The notes: generated from the sequence alone by a model not told the origin. A stretch of 39,037 nt of DNA from Scleromatobacter humisilvae (GCF_023231945.1 NZ_JAJLJH010000019.1:1-39037), one strand, 5' to 3'; positions 26,472 through 35,616 are shown, numbered from the stretch's first letter. Translations and numbers: made by a program.

Positions 26472-27011
26472 ATGTCCGAACGCTCCCTTCCCATGCCGCC
26501 GGCCGTGCAGACGCGCCTGTGGCAAGAGGCCGGCGACATGCCCGCCTACGTCATCCTCGATGGCGCGCAGAACCCGAGCCTGCTCGAGGCGCTGTACGCC
26601 GACCATGCGCCTCGCTGGCGCTGCCTGTTCACCGGCCAGCTGGAGCCGGACATGGCCACCGTCGCGCCCTACCTGATCGAACTCGAGCCGAGCGCCGCCT
26701 TCACGCGCCGGCTGCTGGCCGAGGGCTGGGGCCAGAACTGGGGCGTGTTCCTCACCAGCCAGCTCGCCTTGCCCGCGCTGTGGCGGCACGTGCGCCAGCA
26801 GGTGCACGTCTACGGGCCGGACATGGAGTCGCTGTTCTTCCGCTTCTACGACCCGCGGGTGATGCGCAGCTACCTGCCGACCTGCCCGCAGCAGCAACTG
26901 GCCGCGTTCTTCGGGCCGGTCGACTTCTATTTCGCCGAGGGCGAGGAGCCGACGCGGGCGCATGCGTGGTCGATCGCCGACGGGCGGCTCGTCGCCCAGA
27001 GTCTCGGCTGA
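26472..27011 (+). CDS. DUF4123-family T6SS adaptor/chaperone
   Basis: A 179-residue protein with the DUF4123 hallmarks: an early AYVILDGAQNPSLLEALY strand-helix, APYLIELEPSAAFTRRLL, WGVFLTSQLALPALWRHVRQ, and FRFYDPRVMRSYLPTCPQQQ followed by FFGPVDFYF. DUF4123 proteins act as chaperones that load specific effectors or PAAR proteins onto VgrG. An effector gene usually follows; here the next gene is a sheath-like fusion protein, so the client may be the DUF4280 protein or an effector encoded elsewhere. Confidence 0.9.
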   Translation: MSERSLPMPPAVQTRLWQEAGDMPAYVILDGAQNPSLLEALYADHAPRWRCLFTGQLEPDMATVAPYLIELEPSAAFTRRLLAEGWGQNWGVFLTSQLALPALWRHVRQQVHVYGPDMESLFFRFYDPRVMRSYLPTCPQQQLAAFFGPVDFYFAEGEEPTRAHAWSIADGRLVAQSLG

Positions 27012-27037
27012 GCGCCGGCCAACGAAGGAGCGCCGCC

Positions 27038-28456
27038 ATGCCCGCTATCGAGTTGAACATCGGACACCTGCCGTCGCCGCGCCGCCAGCGCAGCGACGAC
27101 GACGGCGACGACGCGGCGCCGTTCCGAGTCGTCGTGCTGGGCGACTTATCGGGCCGGCCGCGCGCGCGCCGCCAGCCGCTGGCCGAGCGGCGGCCGGTGC
27201 GCATCGACATCGACAACTTCGACAGTGTCTTCGCCCGCATCGCGCCGGTCGCCGAGATCGACGGCCTGCAGGACGAGGCCGGCGTGGCGCTGCGCATCGC
27301 GCTCGAGTCCATGGACGACTTCTCCGCCGACGCGGTGCTGGCGCGCCTGCCCGCGCGGGCCAGCGCGAGCGCGTCGCCCCCGCCTGCGCCCGCGCGCGAG
27401 GACGGCGCGGAGGACGCCGCCGCGATGATGAAGCGCCTGCTGGGCGGCGACCTGCCCGCGGGCGCGCCCGCGCTGGCCGCCACGCCGTCGTCCACGGCCG
27501 ATGGCGCCATCGATCGCTTCATCCGCCAGCTGGTGGGCGATCAGCTCGTCGCCGCGACGCCGGCCCCCGCAACGCGCGTCGACGAACCTGCCGTCTCCGC
27601 GCTGCTGCGCCACGTGCTGCGCGATCCGGCCTGGCGTCGTCTCGAAGGCGCGTGGCGCGCGGTCGACCGCTTCGTGCGCGAGCTCGACATGGCCGATGGC
27701 CAGGTGCGCCTCGAGCTGTTCGACTGCCGGGCCGACGAGCTGCTGGCCGATCTCGGCGCCGTCGCCGCGGAGCCGGCGCGGGCCGCGCTCGCCGCGGTGT
27801 TGAACGGCGATGGCCGGGGCTGCGATGTCGTCGTCAGCCTGGAGGAGTTCGGGCCCAGCCTGGTCGAGTTGTCGCTGCTGGGCGGCCTGGCCTCCGTGGC
27901 CGCGGCCCAGGGCGCCGTGCTGCTCGCCGGCGCCGCGCCGGCGCTCGCTGCCGTGGCCACGAGCGACGACGCGCAGGTGCTGGCCGCCAACGAGTCGCGC
28001 GTGTGGCGGGCGCTGCGCGAGAGCGCGCTCGCGCGGCATGTCGGCCTGACCTTCCCGCGCCTGCTCGCGCGCCTGCCGTACGGTCCGCGCAACGAGCCGG
28101 TGTCGGCGTTTCCGTTCGACGAACTGGCCGATGCCTCCACCCTGTCGCTGCACGACGCGCTCGTCTGGCGCAGCGCCGCGCTGGACGCCGCCTTGCTGCT
28201 GGCGCAAGGCGACGTCGACGGCGGCGTCGAGACGCGGGTGCAACTCGCCGACCTCCCGGCCTTCATCGACCGCAGCGGCGAAGAGCCCCGCCTGCAGGCG
28301 GTGGCCGAGGCGTATCTCGGCGAGCGCGACGTCGACGTGCTGCAGGCGGCCGGCCTGATCACGCTGCAGAGCGAGCGCCGCGTGCCTGAAGCGCGCGTCT
28401 CGGGCTGGCAGTCGATCGCCGCAGGCGGTGGCGAACTCGCCGGCAGCTGGCGTTGA
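27038..28456 (+). CDS. Fused TssB/TssC-like sheath-related protein
   Basis: A 472-residue protein that joins two sheath families. Residues about 28-104 resemble TssB: VVVLGDLSGRP, RIDIDNFDSVFARIAP and ALESMDDFSADAVLARL align with ADLSGKP, EIDVDNFDERLKSMKP and TFENMSDFSPEAVAKKV of TssB in this locus. Residues about 155-460 resemble TssC: RRLEGAWRAVDRFV, RVWRALRESALARHVGLTFP and RLLARLPYGPRNEPVSAF align with TKLEGAWRGLHHLV, AAWRSLRESEDARYIGLAMP and RFLARLPYGAKTNPVDAF. It ends before the C-terminal part of TssC. An acidic, Pro-rich linker (105-150) connects the halves. ATG 27038 has AAGGAG at 27025-27030. Complete tssB and tssC are also present, so this is an additional component of unknown function. 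Confidence 0.85.
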   Translation: MPAIELNIGHLPSPRRQRSDDDGDDAAPFRVVVLGDLSGRPRARRQPLAERRPVRIDIDNFDSVFARIAPVAEIDGLQDEAGVALRIALESMDDFSADAVLARLPARASASASPPPAPAREDGAEDAAAMMKRLLGGDLPAGAPALAATPSSTADGAIDRFIRQLVGDQLVAATPAPATRVDEPAVSALLRHVLRDPAWRRLEGAWRAVDRFVRELDMADGQVRLELFDCRADELLADLGAVAAEPARAALAAVLNGDGRGCDVVVSLEEFGPSLVELSLLGGLASVAAAQGAVLLAGAAPALAAVATSDDAQVLAANESRVWRALRESALARHVGLTFPRLLARLPYGPRNEPVSAFPFDELADASTLSLHDALVWRSAALDAALLLAQGDVDGGVETRVQLADLPAFIDRSGEEPRLQAVAEAYLGERDVDVLQAAGLITLQSERRVPEARVSGWQSIAAGGGELAGSWR

Positions 28457-28628
28457 AACCCGATGCGAACGCGCGCGCTCGCCGCGGTCCTCACGAGGGG
28501 AAACTGCGGTTTTCTACCCTCGGCGCGCCGAATGAATACGTGTACATTTGCTGCGGCCCCGCGACGTTCCGGGTCGTCAACATGAACCCGCGCGTCGCCC
28601 CTGCGCCGGTTCTCACGACAACAAGAGC

Positions 28629-29966
28629 ATGAGCCGAAAGCGCGTCATCTGGTCGGAGGGATTGTTCCTGCGGCCGCAGCATTTCCAGCAACTCGAACGC
28701 TCCGTCGAGATGCTCGTCGAGTCCCGCGCGGCCGGCCTGCTCGCGCCGGGCTGGGGCTTCACCAGCCTGCGGCTCGACGACGAGGCGCTCAAGATCGGAC
28801 GGCTCTCGATCAAGGCCGCGCGCGGCGTCATGCCCGATGGCACGCCGTTCTCCATCCCCGAGGAATACGCCGCGCCGCTGGCGCTCGAGATCGGCACCGA
28901 GGTCAAGGAAACGCTGGTGCACCTGGCGCTGCCGCTGGTGCGCTCGGGCATGCCGGAGTTCGCGGTCGACGCCGGTCCGTCCACCGCGCTCGCGCGCTTC
29001 GTCGGCCAGGACCTGCGCGTCGAGGACAACGTGCTGGGCGTCGGCGATCCGGCCGACATGAAGCTGGGGCAGCTCAACCTGCGCCTGATGCTGGACGACG
29101 ATCCGCGCTCGGGCTTCTGCAGCATCGCGGTGGCGCGCATCGTCGAACGCCGCAGCACCGGGCAGCTGATCCTCGACGAGAGCTTCATCGCGCCGGCGCT
29201 CGATTGCCGCGGCAGCTCGCGCCTGCAGGATTTCCTGATCGAGGCGCGCAACCTGGTGCGCCATCGCGCCGACACGCTGGCCGCGCGCCTGAACCAGTCG
29301 CAGCAGAAGGGCGTCGGCGAGATCGGCGACTTCATGATGCTGCAGGTCGCCAACCGCTACGACCCGTGGCTCACGCACCTCGGCGAGCGCGAGTCGCTGC
29401 ACCCCGAGGCGCTCTACACGGTGCTGGTGCAGGCGGCCGGCGAGTTCTCCACCTTCAGCGACCGTCGCAGGCGCCGCGCGCGCGTGCAGGCCATCTATCG
29501 CCACGAGGACCTGAAGAACACCTTCGAGCCGTTGATGTTCGACATCCGCGAGCTGCTCACCGAGGTGATCAACCCGAACGCGGTGCCGATCCCGCTGCAG
29601 GAGCGCGCCGCCGGCCTGTACACGGGCATGGTGCCCGACGTCGACCTGCTGCACAACGCGCAGTTCGTGCTGTGCGTCAACGCCGACCGGCCGGCCGAAT
29701 ACGTGCGCGGCCGCTTTCCGCCGCAGGTCAAGATCGGGCCGCCCGACAAGATCCGCGACCTGGTGCGGCTGCACCTGCCCGGCATCGACGTCGAGCCGCT
29801 GCCGATGGCGCCGCCGCGCATGCCGTACTACGCGGGGTATACCTATTTCCAGCTCGATCGCAGCGGCGACCTGTGGAAGCAGCTCGACGTCACCAAGGTG
29901 ATCGCGCTGCACATCGCGGGCGACTTCCCCGGCCTCCAACTCGAGCTCTGGGCCCTGAAACCCTGA
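28629..29966 (+). CDS. tssK: T6SS baseplate protein TssK
   Basis: TssK is the trimeric baseplate connector that links the TssEFG wedge to the TssLM membrane complex. The 445-residue protein begins with the family signature KRVIWSEGLFLRPQHFQQLE and contains DELPDGTPF-like text (VMPDGTPFSIPEEYA), ARNLVRHRADTLAARLNQS and the C-terminal YYAGYTYFQLDRSGDLWKQL. No membrane helix is seen. ATG 28629 is chosen because the signature follows at once; the Shine-Dalgarno sequence is weak. A 172-bp gap before it may hold a promoter, though none could be fixed. tssL follows after 22 bp. Confidence 0.97.
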   Translation: MSRKRVIWSEGLFLRPQHFQQLERSVEMLVESRAAGLLAPGWGFTSLRLDDEALKIGRLSIKAARGVMPDGTPFSIPEEYAAPLALEIGTEVKETLVHLALPLVRSGMPEFAVDAGPSTALARFVGQDLRVEDNVLGVGDPADMKLGQLNLRLMLDDDPRSGFCSIAVARIVERRSTGQLILDESFIAPALDCRGSSRLQDFLIEARNLVRHRADTLAARLNQSQQKGVGEIGDFMMLQVANRYDPWLTHLGERESLHPEALYTVLVQAAGEFSTFSDRRRRRARVQAIYRHEDLKNTFEPLMFDIRELLTEVINPNAVPIPLQERAAGLYTGMVPDVDLLHNAQFVLCVNADRPAEYVRGRFPPQVKIGPPDKIRDLVRLHLPGIDVEPLPMAPPRMPYYAGYTYFQLDRSGDLWKQLDVTKVIALHIAGDFPGLQLELWALKP

Positions 29967-29988
29967 GCGTCCTTCGATCGATCGCATC

Positions 29989-31329
29989 ATGACCCAACCT
30001 CCCTACCCAGGCCAGCCGGGCACGCCGCCCCCGCCGCCGGACGATTCGGAAGCCACGATCATGATCCCCAAGCCGGGCGGCCGCCGCGCGGCGGCCCAGG
30101 CACCGATGGCGGGCCAGGCGATGACGCTCGATGCGTCGGCGGTGCTGGCCGACGTCGAGGACGCCGCCGGCCCGGTCGGCCTGAACCCGCTGGTGGCCAA
30201 CGCGTCGGTGCTGCTCAACACGGTGCCGACGATCCGGCGCTCGCTGCGCCACGCCGACCCGGCCGGCCTGCGCGACTACCTGCTGCGCGCGATCACCGAG
30301 TTCGAGACGCGCGCGCGCGCCGCGGGCGCGACGCCCGAGCACGTGCTGATCAGCCGCTACGCGCTGTGCACCGTGATCGACGAGGCCGTCGCCAACATGC
30401 CCTGGGGCGCGAGCCCCGAGTGGGTGCAGCAGAGCCTGCTCGTGACGCTGCACCGCGAGGGCTTCGGCGGCGAGAAGTTCTTCCAGCTGCTCGAGAAGGC
30501 GATGGAGGATCCGCGTCGCAACATCGACCTGCTCGAGCTGATGTACGTGTGCATCGCGCTCGGCTTCGAGGGGCGCTACAGCGTCATCGAGAACGGGCGC
30601 CAGCAGCTCGACGTCGTGCGCGACCGGCTGCACAACGTGATCCGGCGCGAGCGCGGCGAGTTCGAGCGCGACCTGTCGGGCAAGTGGCGCGGCGTGCAGC
30701 GTGTGGCCAAGCCGCTCGTGCGGCGGCTGTCCGCGTGGATCGTGCTGGCGGCCGTGGCGCTGCTGCTGTTCGTGCTGTACCTGGTCTTCGCGCTGCTGCT
30801 GGCCTCGAAGTCCGACCCGGTCTTCCACCAGCTCGCGGCGATCCACTCGGACGTCGGCGACCTCAAGCGCGCGCCGCCGCCCCCGCCGCCGCCGGCCGCG
30901 CCGCGCCTGAAGCCGCTGCTCGCGCAGGAGATCCTGGACGGCCAGGTCGACGTCGAGGAGGACGCGACGTCCAGCCACGTCATCATCCACGGCGACAAGT
31001 TCTACGACCCGGGCAGCGCCGACATCAAGTCCGAGCTGGTGCCCGTGATCAACCGCATCGCCGCGGCGATCAACCAGGTGCCGGGCGTCGTCACCGTCAG
31101 CGGCCACACCGACAACCAGCCGACCCGGCGTTCGCTGCGCTTCCCGTCCAACTACGAGCTCTCGCTCGAGCGCGCGCGCGGCGTCGCCACCTTGCTGGGG
31201 CAGACGGTGCAGAACCACGCGATCAAGGCCGAGGGCCTGGCCGACAGCAAGCCGCTGGCGCCGAACACCACGCCGGAAGGACGCGCGCGCAATCGCCGCG
31301 TCGAGATCACCTTGCGCACCGGCGCATAA
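29989..31329 (+). CDS. tssL: T6SS membrane complex protein TssL with OmpA-like domain
   Basis: A 446-residue long-form TssL. The order is: a Pro-rich cytoplasmic N-terminus with T23 in DDSEATIMIPKPGG, the DotU/IcmH domain (about 60-240: GLNPLVANASVLLNTVPTI, RYALCTVIDEAVANMPWG), one membrane helix (about 250-275), a Pro-rich spacer and a periplasmic OmpA-like peptidoglycan-binding domain (about 325-445; VSGHTDNQPTRRSLRFPSNY, LSLERARGVA, NRRVEITL). It forms the envelope channel with TssM and TssJ. In Agrobacterium tumefaciens, PpkA phosphorylates TssL at an N-terminal Thr that Fha then recognises; T23 is a candidate equivalent here. Confidence 0.97.
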   Translation: MTQPPYPGQPGTPPPPPDDSEATIMIPKPGGRRAAAQAPMAGQAMTLDASAVLADVEDAAGPVGLNPLVANASVLLNTVPTIRRSLRHADPAGLRDYLLRAITEFETRARAAGATPEHVLISRYALCTVIDEAVANMPWGASPEWVQQSLLVTLHREGFGGEKFFQLLEKAMEDPRRNIDLLELMYVCIALGFEGRYSVIENGRQQLDVVRDRLHNVIRRERGEFERDLSGKWRGVQRVAKPLVRRLSAWIVLAAVALLLFVLYLVFALLLASKSDPVFHQLAAIHSDVGDLKRAPPPPPPPAAPRLKPLLAQEILDGQVDVEEDATSSHVIIHGDKFYDPGSADIKSELVPVINRIAAAINQVPGVVTVSGHTDNQPTRRSLRFPSNYELSLERARGVATLLGQTVQNHAIKAEGLADSKPLAPNTTPEGRARNRRVEITLRTGA

Positions 31330-31350
31330 CCGGGCGGAGAACCGAACAAC

Positions 31351-34300
31351 ATGTGGGCAAAGCTCAAGAGCTTCTTCGCCAATCGCTGGGTGCTGGCGTT
31401 CATCGGCCTGCTGGTCGTGTCGCTGCTGATCTGGTTCGTCGGCGACGCGATCGCGTTCTATGACCATCGGCCGCTCGGTTCGGCCGGCGCGCGCATCGGG
31501 TTGATCGTCCTGGTCTGGCTGGTCTTCGCGCTCGTGGAGGGCCTCAAGCAGTTCCGCGCGTGGCGCGCCAACAAGGCGATGCTGGCGGCGATGGGCGAGG
31601 GCGCGTCCAGCAACTCGGCGCTGTCGCAGCGTGAGGTCGCCGAGCTCAAGAAGCGCTTCGACGACGCGATGGCCACGCTGCGCAAGGCGCGCTTCGAGGA
31701 CAAGTCCGGCAGCGGCCGCAACTACCTGTACCAGTTGCCCTGGTACATGTTCATCGGCGCGCCGGGCTCGGGCAAGACGACGGCGCTGGTCAACTCGGGC
31801 CTGCGCTTTCCGCTCGAAGGCAAGATGGGCAAGGACGCCGTCAAGGGCATCGGCGGCACGCGCAACTGCGACTGGTGGTTCACCGACGAGGCCGTGCTGC
31901 TCGATACCGCCGGGCGGTATACGACGCAGAGCAGCAATCGCGAGGTCGATGCCGCGGCGTGGACGGGCTTTCTCACGCTGCTGAAGAAGTTCCGCCCGGC
32001 GCAGCCGCTCAACGGTGCGATCGTCACGGTGAGCCTGTCCGACCTGTTCACGTCGTCGTCGGCGCAGCGCGATGAGTACGCGCGCTCGATCCGGGCGCGC
32101 ATCCAGGAGCTGTATTCGACGCTGGGCGTGCGCTTCCCGATCTACGTGGTCGTCACCAAGTGCGACCTGCTGGCCGGCTTCGCGGAGTTCTTCGGCGACC
32201 TGGGCCGCGAGGCGCGCGCGCAGGTGTGGGGCACGACGTTCGACTTCCCGCTGCCCGCAGGCGCGAACCTGGGCGCGACGTTCGCGGGCGAGTTCGACGC
32301 GCTCGTCGCGCGCCTGAACGCGCGCCTGACCACGCGCATGGAAGAGGAGCGCGACCCGCAGCGGCGCGCCACGCTGTTCGCGTTCCCGCAGCAGTTCGCG
32401 GGCCTGCGCGACATGCTCAAGGCCTTCCTCGACGAGGCCTTCCTGAGCTCCGCGTTCACCGAGGAGCCGATGGTGCGCGGCGTCTACTTCACCAGCGGCA
32501 CGCAGGAGGGCAGCCCGTTCGACCGCGTGCTGGGCAACATCTCGCGCGTCTACGGGCTCGAGCGGCAGGTGCTGCCGCCGGCGTCGTCGTCGGGTCGCAG
32601 CTACTTCCTCACGCACCTGCTGCGCGGCGTGATCTTCGCGGAGTCCGACATCAGCGGACGCAGCGCCGTCATCGAGAAGCGCCGCGGCCGCGTCGCGCTC
32701 GCGCTGTATTCGCTGCTGGCGCTGCTGTCGCTGCTGCTGATCGTGGGCTGGACGATCAGCTTCGTACGCAACCAGGTGCTGATCAAGGACGTGGCCGAGG
32801 CCTCGGCCGAGGTCACGAAGCAGGTGGCCGCGGTGCCGCCGCTGCCCACCGGCGACGTCACGACCGTGCTGCCGGTGCTCGACGCCGCGCGCAACATCCC
32901 CACCGGCTACGCCGATCGCGACGCCGGCGTGCCGATGTCGCGCGCCTTCGGCCTGAGCCAGAGTGGCAAGCTGGGCACGCAGGCCGACCGCGCCTACCTG
33001 AACCTGCTGCGCGATGTCTTCCTGCCCCGCATCGCGCTGCGCCTCGAGCAGCAGATCCGCGAGGCCAATTCGCCCGAGGTGCGCTACGAGGCGCTCAAGA
33101 CCTACGTGATGCTGTACGACCCGGCGCACCTGAAGGCGGCGGACGTCAAGACCTGGATCTCCGCCGACTGGGATCGCACGCTGTCGCGCGACATCACGCA
33201 GCTGCAACGCGCGTCGCTGCTCGCGCATCTCGGCGCGGCGCTCGACCAGCTGCCGCTCGAGATGGTGCTGCCGCAGGACCAGGCGCTGGTGCAGCAGGTG
33301 CGCACGCAGCTGGCCGCGGCGTCGCTCGCGCAGCGGACCTATTCGCGGCTGAAGCGCATCGGCGTCGAGGGCGTGCCCGACTTCCGCGTCACCGATGCCG
33401 GCGGCCCGCAGGCGGCGCTGGTCTTCACGCGCGCCTCGGGCGCACCGCTGTCGCAGGGCGTGCCGGCGCTGTTCACGGTGGCCGGCTACGACAAGGGCTT
33501 CCGCGCGCAGGCGCCGCTGCTGGTCAAGCAGCTGGGCGACGAGGAGGCCTGGGTGCTGGGCACCTCGTCCAACGGCTCGGGCGTGGCGCGCATGGCCACC
33601 ACGCTCACCGAGGTGCAGCAGCTGTATCTCAACGAATACATCAAGAGCTGGGACGACCTGCTGGGCGACCTGCGCCTGATCCAGTCGTCCAGCCTGCAGG
33701 GCAGCATCCAGACAATCACGCTGCTGTCCGCGGGCGACTCGCCGCTGAAGCTGCTGCTCAATGGCGTGGCCAAGGAGACCAAGCTCGCCACCGGCAACGA
33801 CAGGTCGGCCGAGGCCGCGGCCGCGGGCCTGCTGGACAAGGCCACCGCCGCGATGCGCAGCACCGCCGACAAGCTGATGGGCACGCCGGCCGCCAGCGCG
33901 CAGCCGGCGGCCAAGCCCGAGGCCGTGGTCGACGCGCACTTCGAGCAGTTGCAGCGCGTCGTCGCCGGTCCAGCCGGCCAGCCCGTGCCGCTCGACGCGA
34001 CGCTGGGCGTGCTGAAGGAATACGAGGTGCAGCTGCGCGCGACCGACGAGGCGATCAAGCGCGGCGCGCCGGTCACGTCGGATGCGCTGATCGTCGCCCG
34101 CATCAAGAGCGAGGCCGACCGCATGCCGCCGCCGGTCAGCAACCTGCTCAACGGACTGATCTCGCGCAGCGGCGCGCAGTCGGCCGGCGCCGGCGCGGCC
34201 GCGGTGAAGGCGGCCGCGGCGGGCGAGGTCGGCAGCTGGTGCAAGCCGGCCGTCGAGGGGCGCTATCCGTTCGTCAAGGGCGTGGCCAAGGAAGTGCCGC

Positions 34301-34893
34301 TGGGCGACTTCGCCAAGCTGTTCGCGCCCAACGGCGTGATCGACGGCTTCGCCAAGACCAAGCTCGTCGGCATGGTGGACATGAGCGGCCCGCTCTGGAA
34401 GCCGATCCAGATTGCCGACGGCGTCGACGCGTTGCCGCCCGCCGCGATCGCCAACTTCCAGCGCGCCGCGACGATCCGCGACGCGTTCTTTCCCGGCGGC
34501 GCGGCCAATCCGCAGGCCTCGCTCGACCTGCTGCTGCAGCGCGTCGACGACGGCGTGACCGACGTGCAGCTGTCCATCGACGGCCAGGTCAGCTCGATGA
34601 AGCCGGGCACCAACGCCGCCGCGCGCCTGTCCTGGCCCAGCCTCAGCCCGGCCAGCCAGATCAAGCTGACGCTCGTGATCGGCGGCAAGCCGTCGACGAC
34701 GCCGCTGATCTTCGACGGCCCGTGGGCGCTGTTCCGCTTCGTCGACGCCGGCAAGGTCGAAGGCGGTACGCCGGAACGCCAGAGCGTCAGCTACGCGGAG
34801 GGCGGCAAGCAGGTGTTCTTCGAGCTGCGATCGGGCAGCGTGCGCAATCCGATGCGGCTGCCCGAGCTGGCGCAGTTCCGCTGCCCCGGCTAG
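31351..34893 (+). CDS. tssM: T6SS membrane complex protein TssM (IcmF family)
   Basis: An 1180-residue inner-membrane protein. It has two N-terminal membrane helices (about 13-36 and 46-64), a cytoplasmic nucleotide-binding domain with Walker A GAPGSGKTT (136-144) and VLLDTAGRYTTQ, a third helix (about 449-472, LALYSLLALLSLLLIVGWTI) and a large periplasmic part that contacts TssJ. The Walker A motif is intact, unlike in several TssM proteins that have lost it. ATG 31351 is preceded by GGCGGAGAACC. The stop TAG lies within the TAGGAG that serves as the tagF ribosome binding site, indicating coupling. Confidence 0.97.
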   Translation: MWAKLKSFFANRWVLAFIGLLVVSLLIWFVGDAIAFYDHRPLGSAGARIGLIVLVWLVFALVEGLKQFRAWRANKAMLAAMGEGASSNSALSQREVAELKKRFDDAMATLRKARFEDKSGSGRNYLYQLPWYMFIGAPGSGKTTALVNSGLRFPLEGKMGKDAVKGIGGTRNCDWWFTDEAVLLDTAGRYTTQSSNREVDAAAWTGFLTLLKKFRPAQPLNGAIVTVSLSDLFTSSSAQRDEYARSIRARIQELYSTLGVRFPIYVVVTKCDLLAGFAEFFGDLGREARAQVWGTTFDFPLPAGANLGATFAGEFDALVARLNARLTTRMEEERDPQRRATLFAFPQQFAGLRDMLKAFLDEAFLSSAFTEEPMVRGVYFTSGTQEGSPFDRVLGNISRVYGLERQVLPPASSSGRSYFLTHLLRGVIFAESDISGRSAVIEKRRGRVALALYSLLALLSLLLIVGWTISFVRNQVLIKDVAEASAEVTKQVAAVPPLPTGDVTTVLPVLDAARNIPTGYADRDAGVPMSRAFGLSQSGKLGTQADRAYLNLLRDVFLPRIALRLEQQIREANSPEVRYEALKTYVMLYDPAHLKAADVKTWISADWDRTLSRDITQLQRASLLAHLGAALDQLPLEMVLPQDQALVQQVRTQLAAASLAQRTYSRLKRIGVEGVPDFRVTDAGGPQAALVFTRASGAPLSQGVPALFTVAGYDKGFRAQAPLLVKQLGDEEAWVLGTSSNGSGVARMATTLTEVQQLYLNEYIKSWDDLLGDLRLIQSSSLQGSIQTITLLSAGDSPLKLLLNGVAKETKLATGNDRSAEAAAAGLLDKATAAMRSTADKLMGTPAASAQPAAKPEAVVDAHFEQLQRVVAGPAGQPVPLDATLGVLKEYEVQLRATDEAIKRGAPVTSDALIVARIKSEADRMPPPVSNLLNGLISRSGAQSAGAGAAAVKAAAAGEVGSWCKPAVEGRYPFVKGVAKEVPLGDFAKLFAPNGVIDGFAKTKLVGMVDMSGPLWKPIQIADGVDALPPAAIANFQRAATIRDAFFPGGAANPQASLDLLLQRVDDGVTDVQLSIDGQVSSMKPGTNAAARLSWPSLSPASQIKLTLVIGGKPSTTPLIFDGPWALFRFVDAGKVEGGTPERQSVSYAEGGKQVFFELRSGSVRNPMRLPELAQFRCPG

Positions 34894-34905
34894 GAGACTG
34901 CCCAG

Positions 34906-35499
34906 ATGGCCGGCGGCTTCTACGGCAAGCTTCCGAGCGAAGGCGACTTCGTGACGCGTCGCCTGCCGTGGGAGTTCACGTCGGCCTGGGACGACTGGCT
35001 GCAGCAGGGCATGCAGGCCTCGCGCGAGGCCTTGGGCGCGCGTTGGCTGGAGCTCTATCTGTCGGCGCCGATCTGGCGTTTCCAGGTCGCGCCGGGCGTC
35101 TGCGGGCCGATGGGATGGCGCGGACTGTTCTTCGCCAGCGTCGATCGCGTTGGCCGCTACTTCCCGCTGACGCTGGCGTTCCCCGACGCCGGCGCCACCG
35201 GGCTGGCGTCGCTCAGCAACGAGCCCGAAGCCTGGCTGGGCATCGAGGACGCCGCGCTCGCGGGGCTGGCGCCCACGCTGCCGATCGCCGACTTCGACCG
35301 CATGATGGAAGCGCTGGCGCTGCCCGCCGGCGCGGCCGCCGATCCGGCGCGTCCGCGCGCCTGCTTCTACACCGCCGGCTCCGACGACGTGCCGGCGCGC
35401 GGCATGAGCCTCGCGGCACTGCCGCCGCCCGCATCGTTCGTCGACCTGATCGCGCCCGCCGCGCCGGCGTCATCGAGCGCGTTGACGGACCTGCTGTGA
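34906..35499 (+). CDS. tagF: T6SS post-translational repressor TagF
   Basis: A 197-residue TagF-domain protein (formerly DUF2094). Signatures are AGGFYGKLPSEGDFVTRRLP at the N-terminus, WLQQGMQASREALGARW, MGWRGLFFASVDRVGRYFPL and a short C-terminal FFYTAGS-like stretch (ACFYTAGSDD). In other bacteria TagF holds the T6SS off independently of threonine phosphorylation, through the FHA protein. With PpkA, TagH and PppA in the same locus, both kinds of post-translational control are encoded. It is a stand-alone protein, not fused to a phosphatase. TAGGAG at 34891-34896 is the ribosome binding site. Confidence 0.95.
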   Translation: MAGGFYGKLPSEGDFVTRRLPWEFTSAWDDWLQQGMQASREALGARWLELYLSAPIWRFQVAPGVCGPMGWRGLFFASVDRVGRYFPLTLAFPDAGATGLASLSNEPEAWLGIEDAALAGLAPTLPIADFDRMMEALALPAGAAADPARPRACFYTAGSDDVPARGMSLAALPPPASFVDLIAPAAPASSSALTDLL

Positions 35500-35616
35500 C
35501 TTCTTCCGCGCGCGACCGTTCGAGCTGGTGAGGACATACCCTTGTGCGTAATTCGCCGTAATGTTCCCCGTCATGCTCGACCACTACACTGAACCCAGTT
35601 TCGGAGACAAGCCATC

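Noticed and set aside
29890-33939. Minus-strand 1349-codon ORF
   Set aside because: It is antisense to tssL and tssM, which are certain. The translation is of low-complexity Arg/Gln/Val type.
35585-35590. TACACT as -10 box for a tssA promoter
   Set aside because: No acceptable -35 hexamer lies 16-18 bases upstream; evidence is too weak to call.
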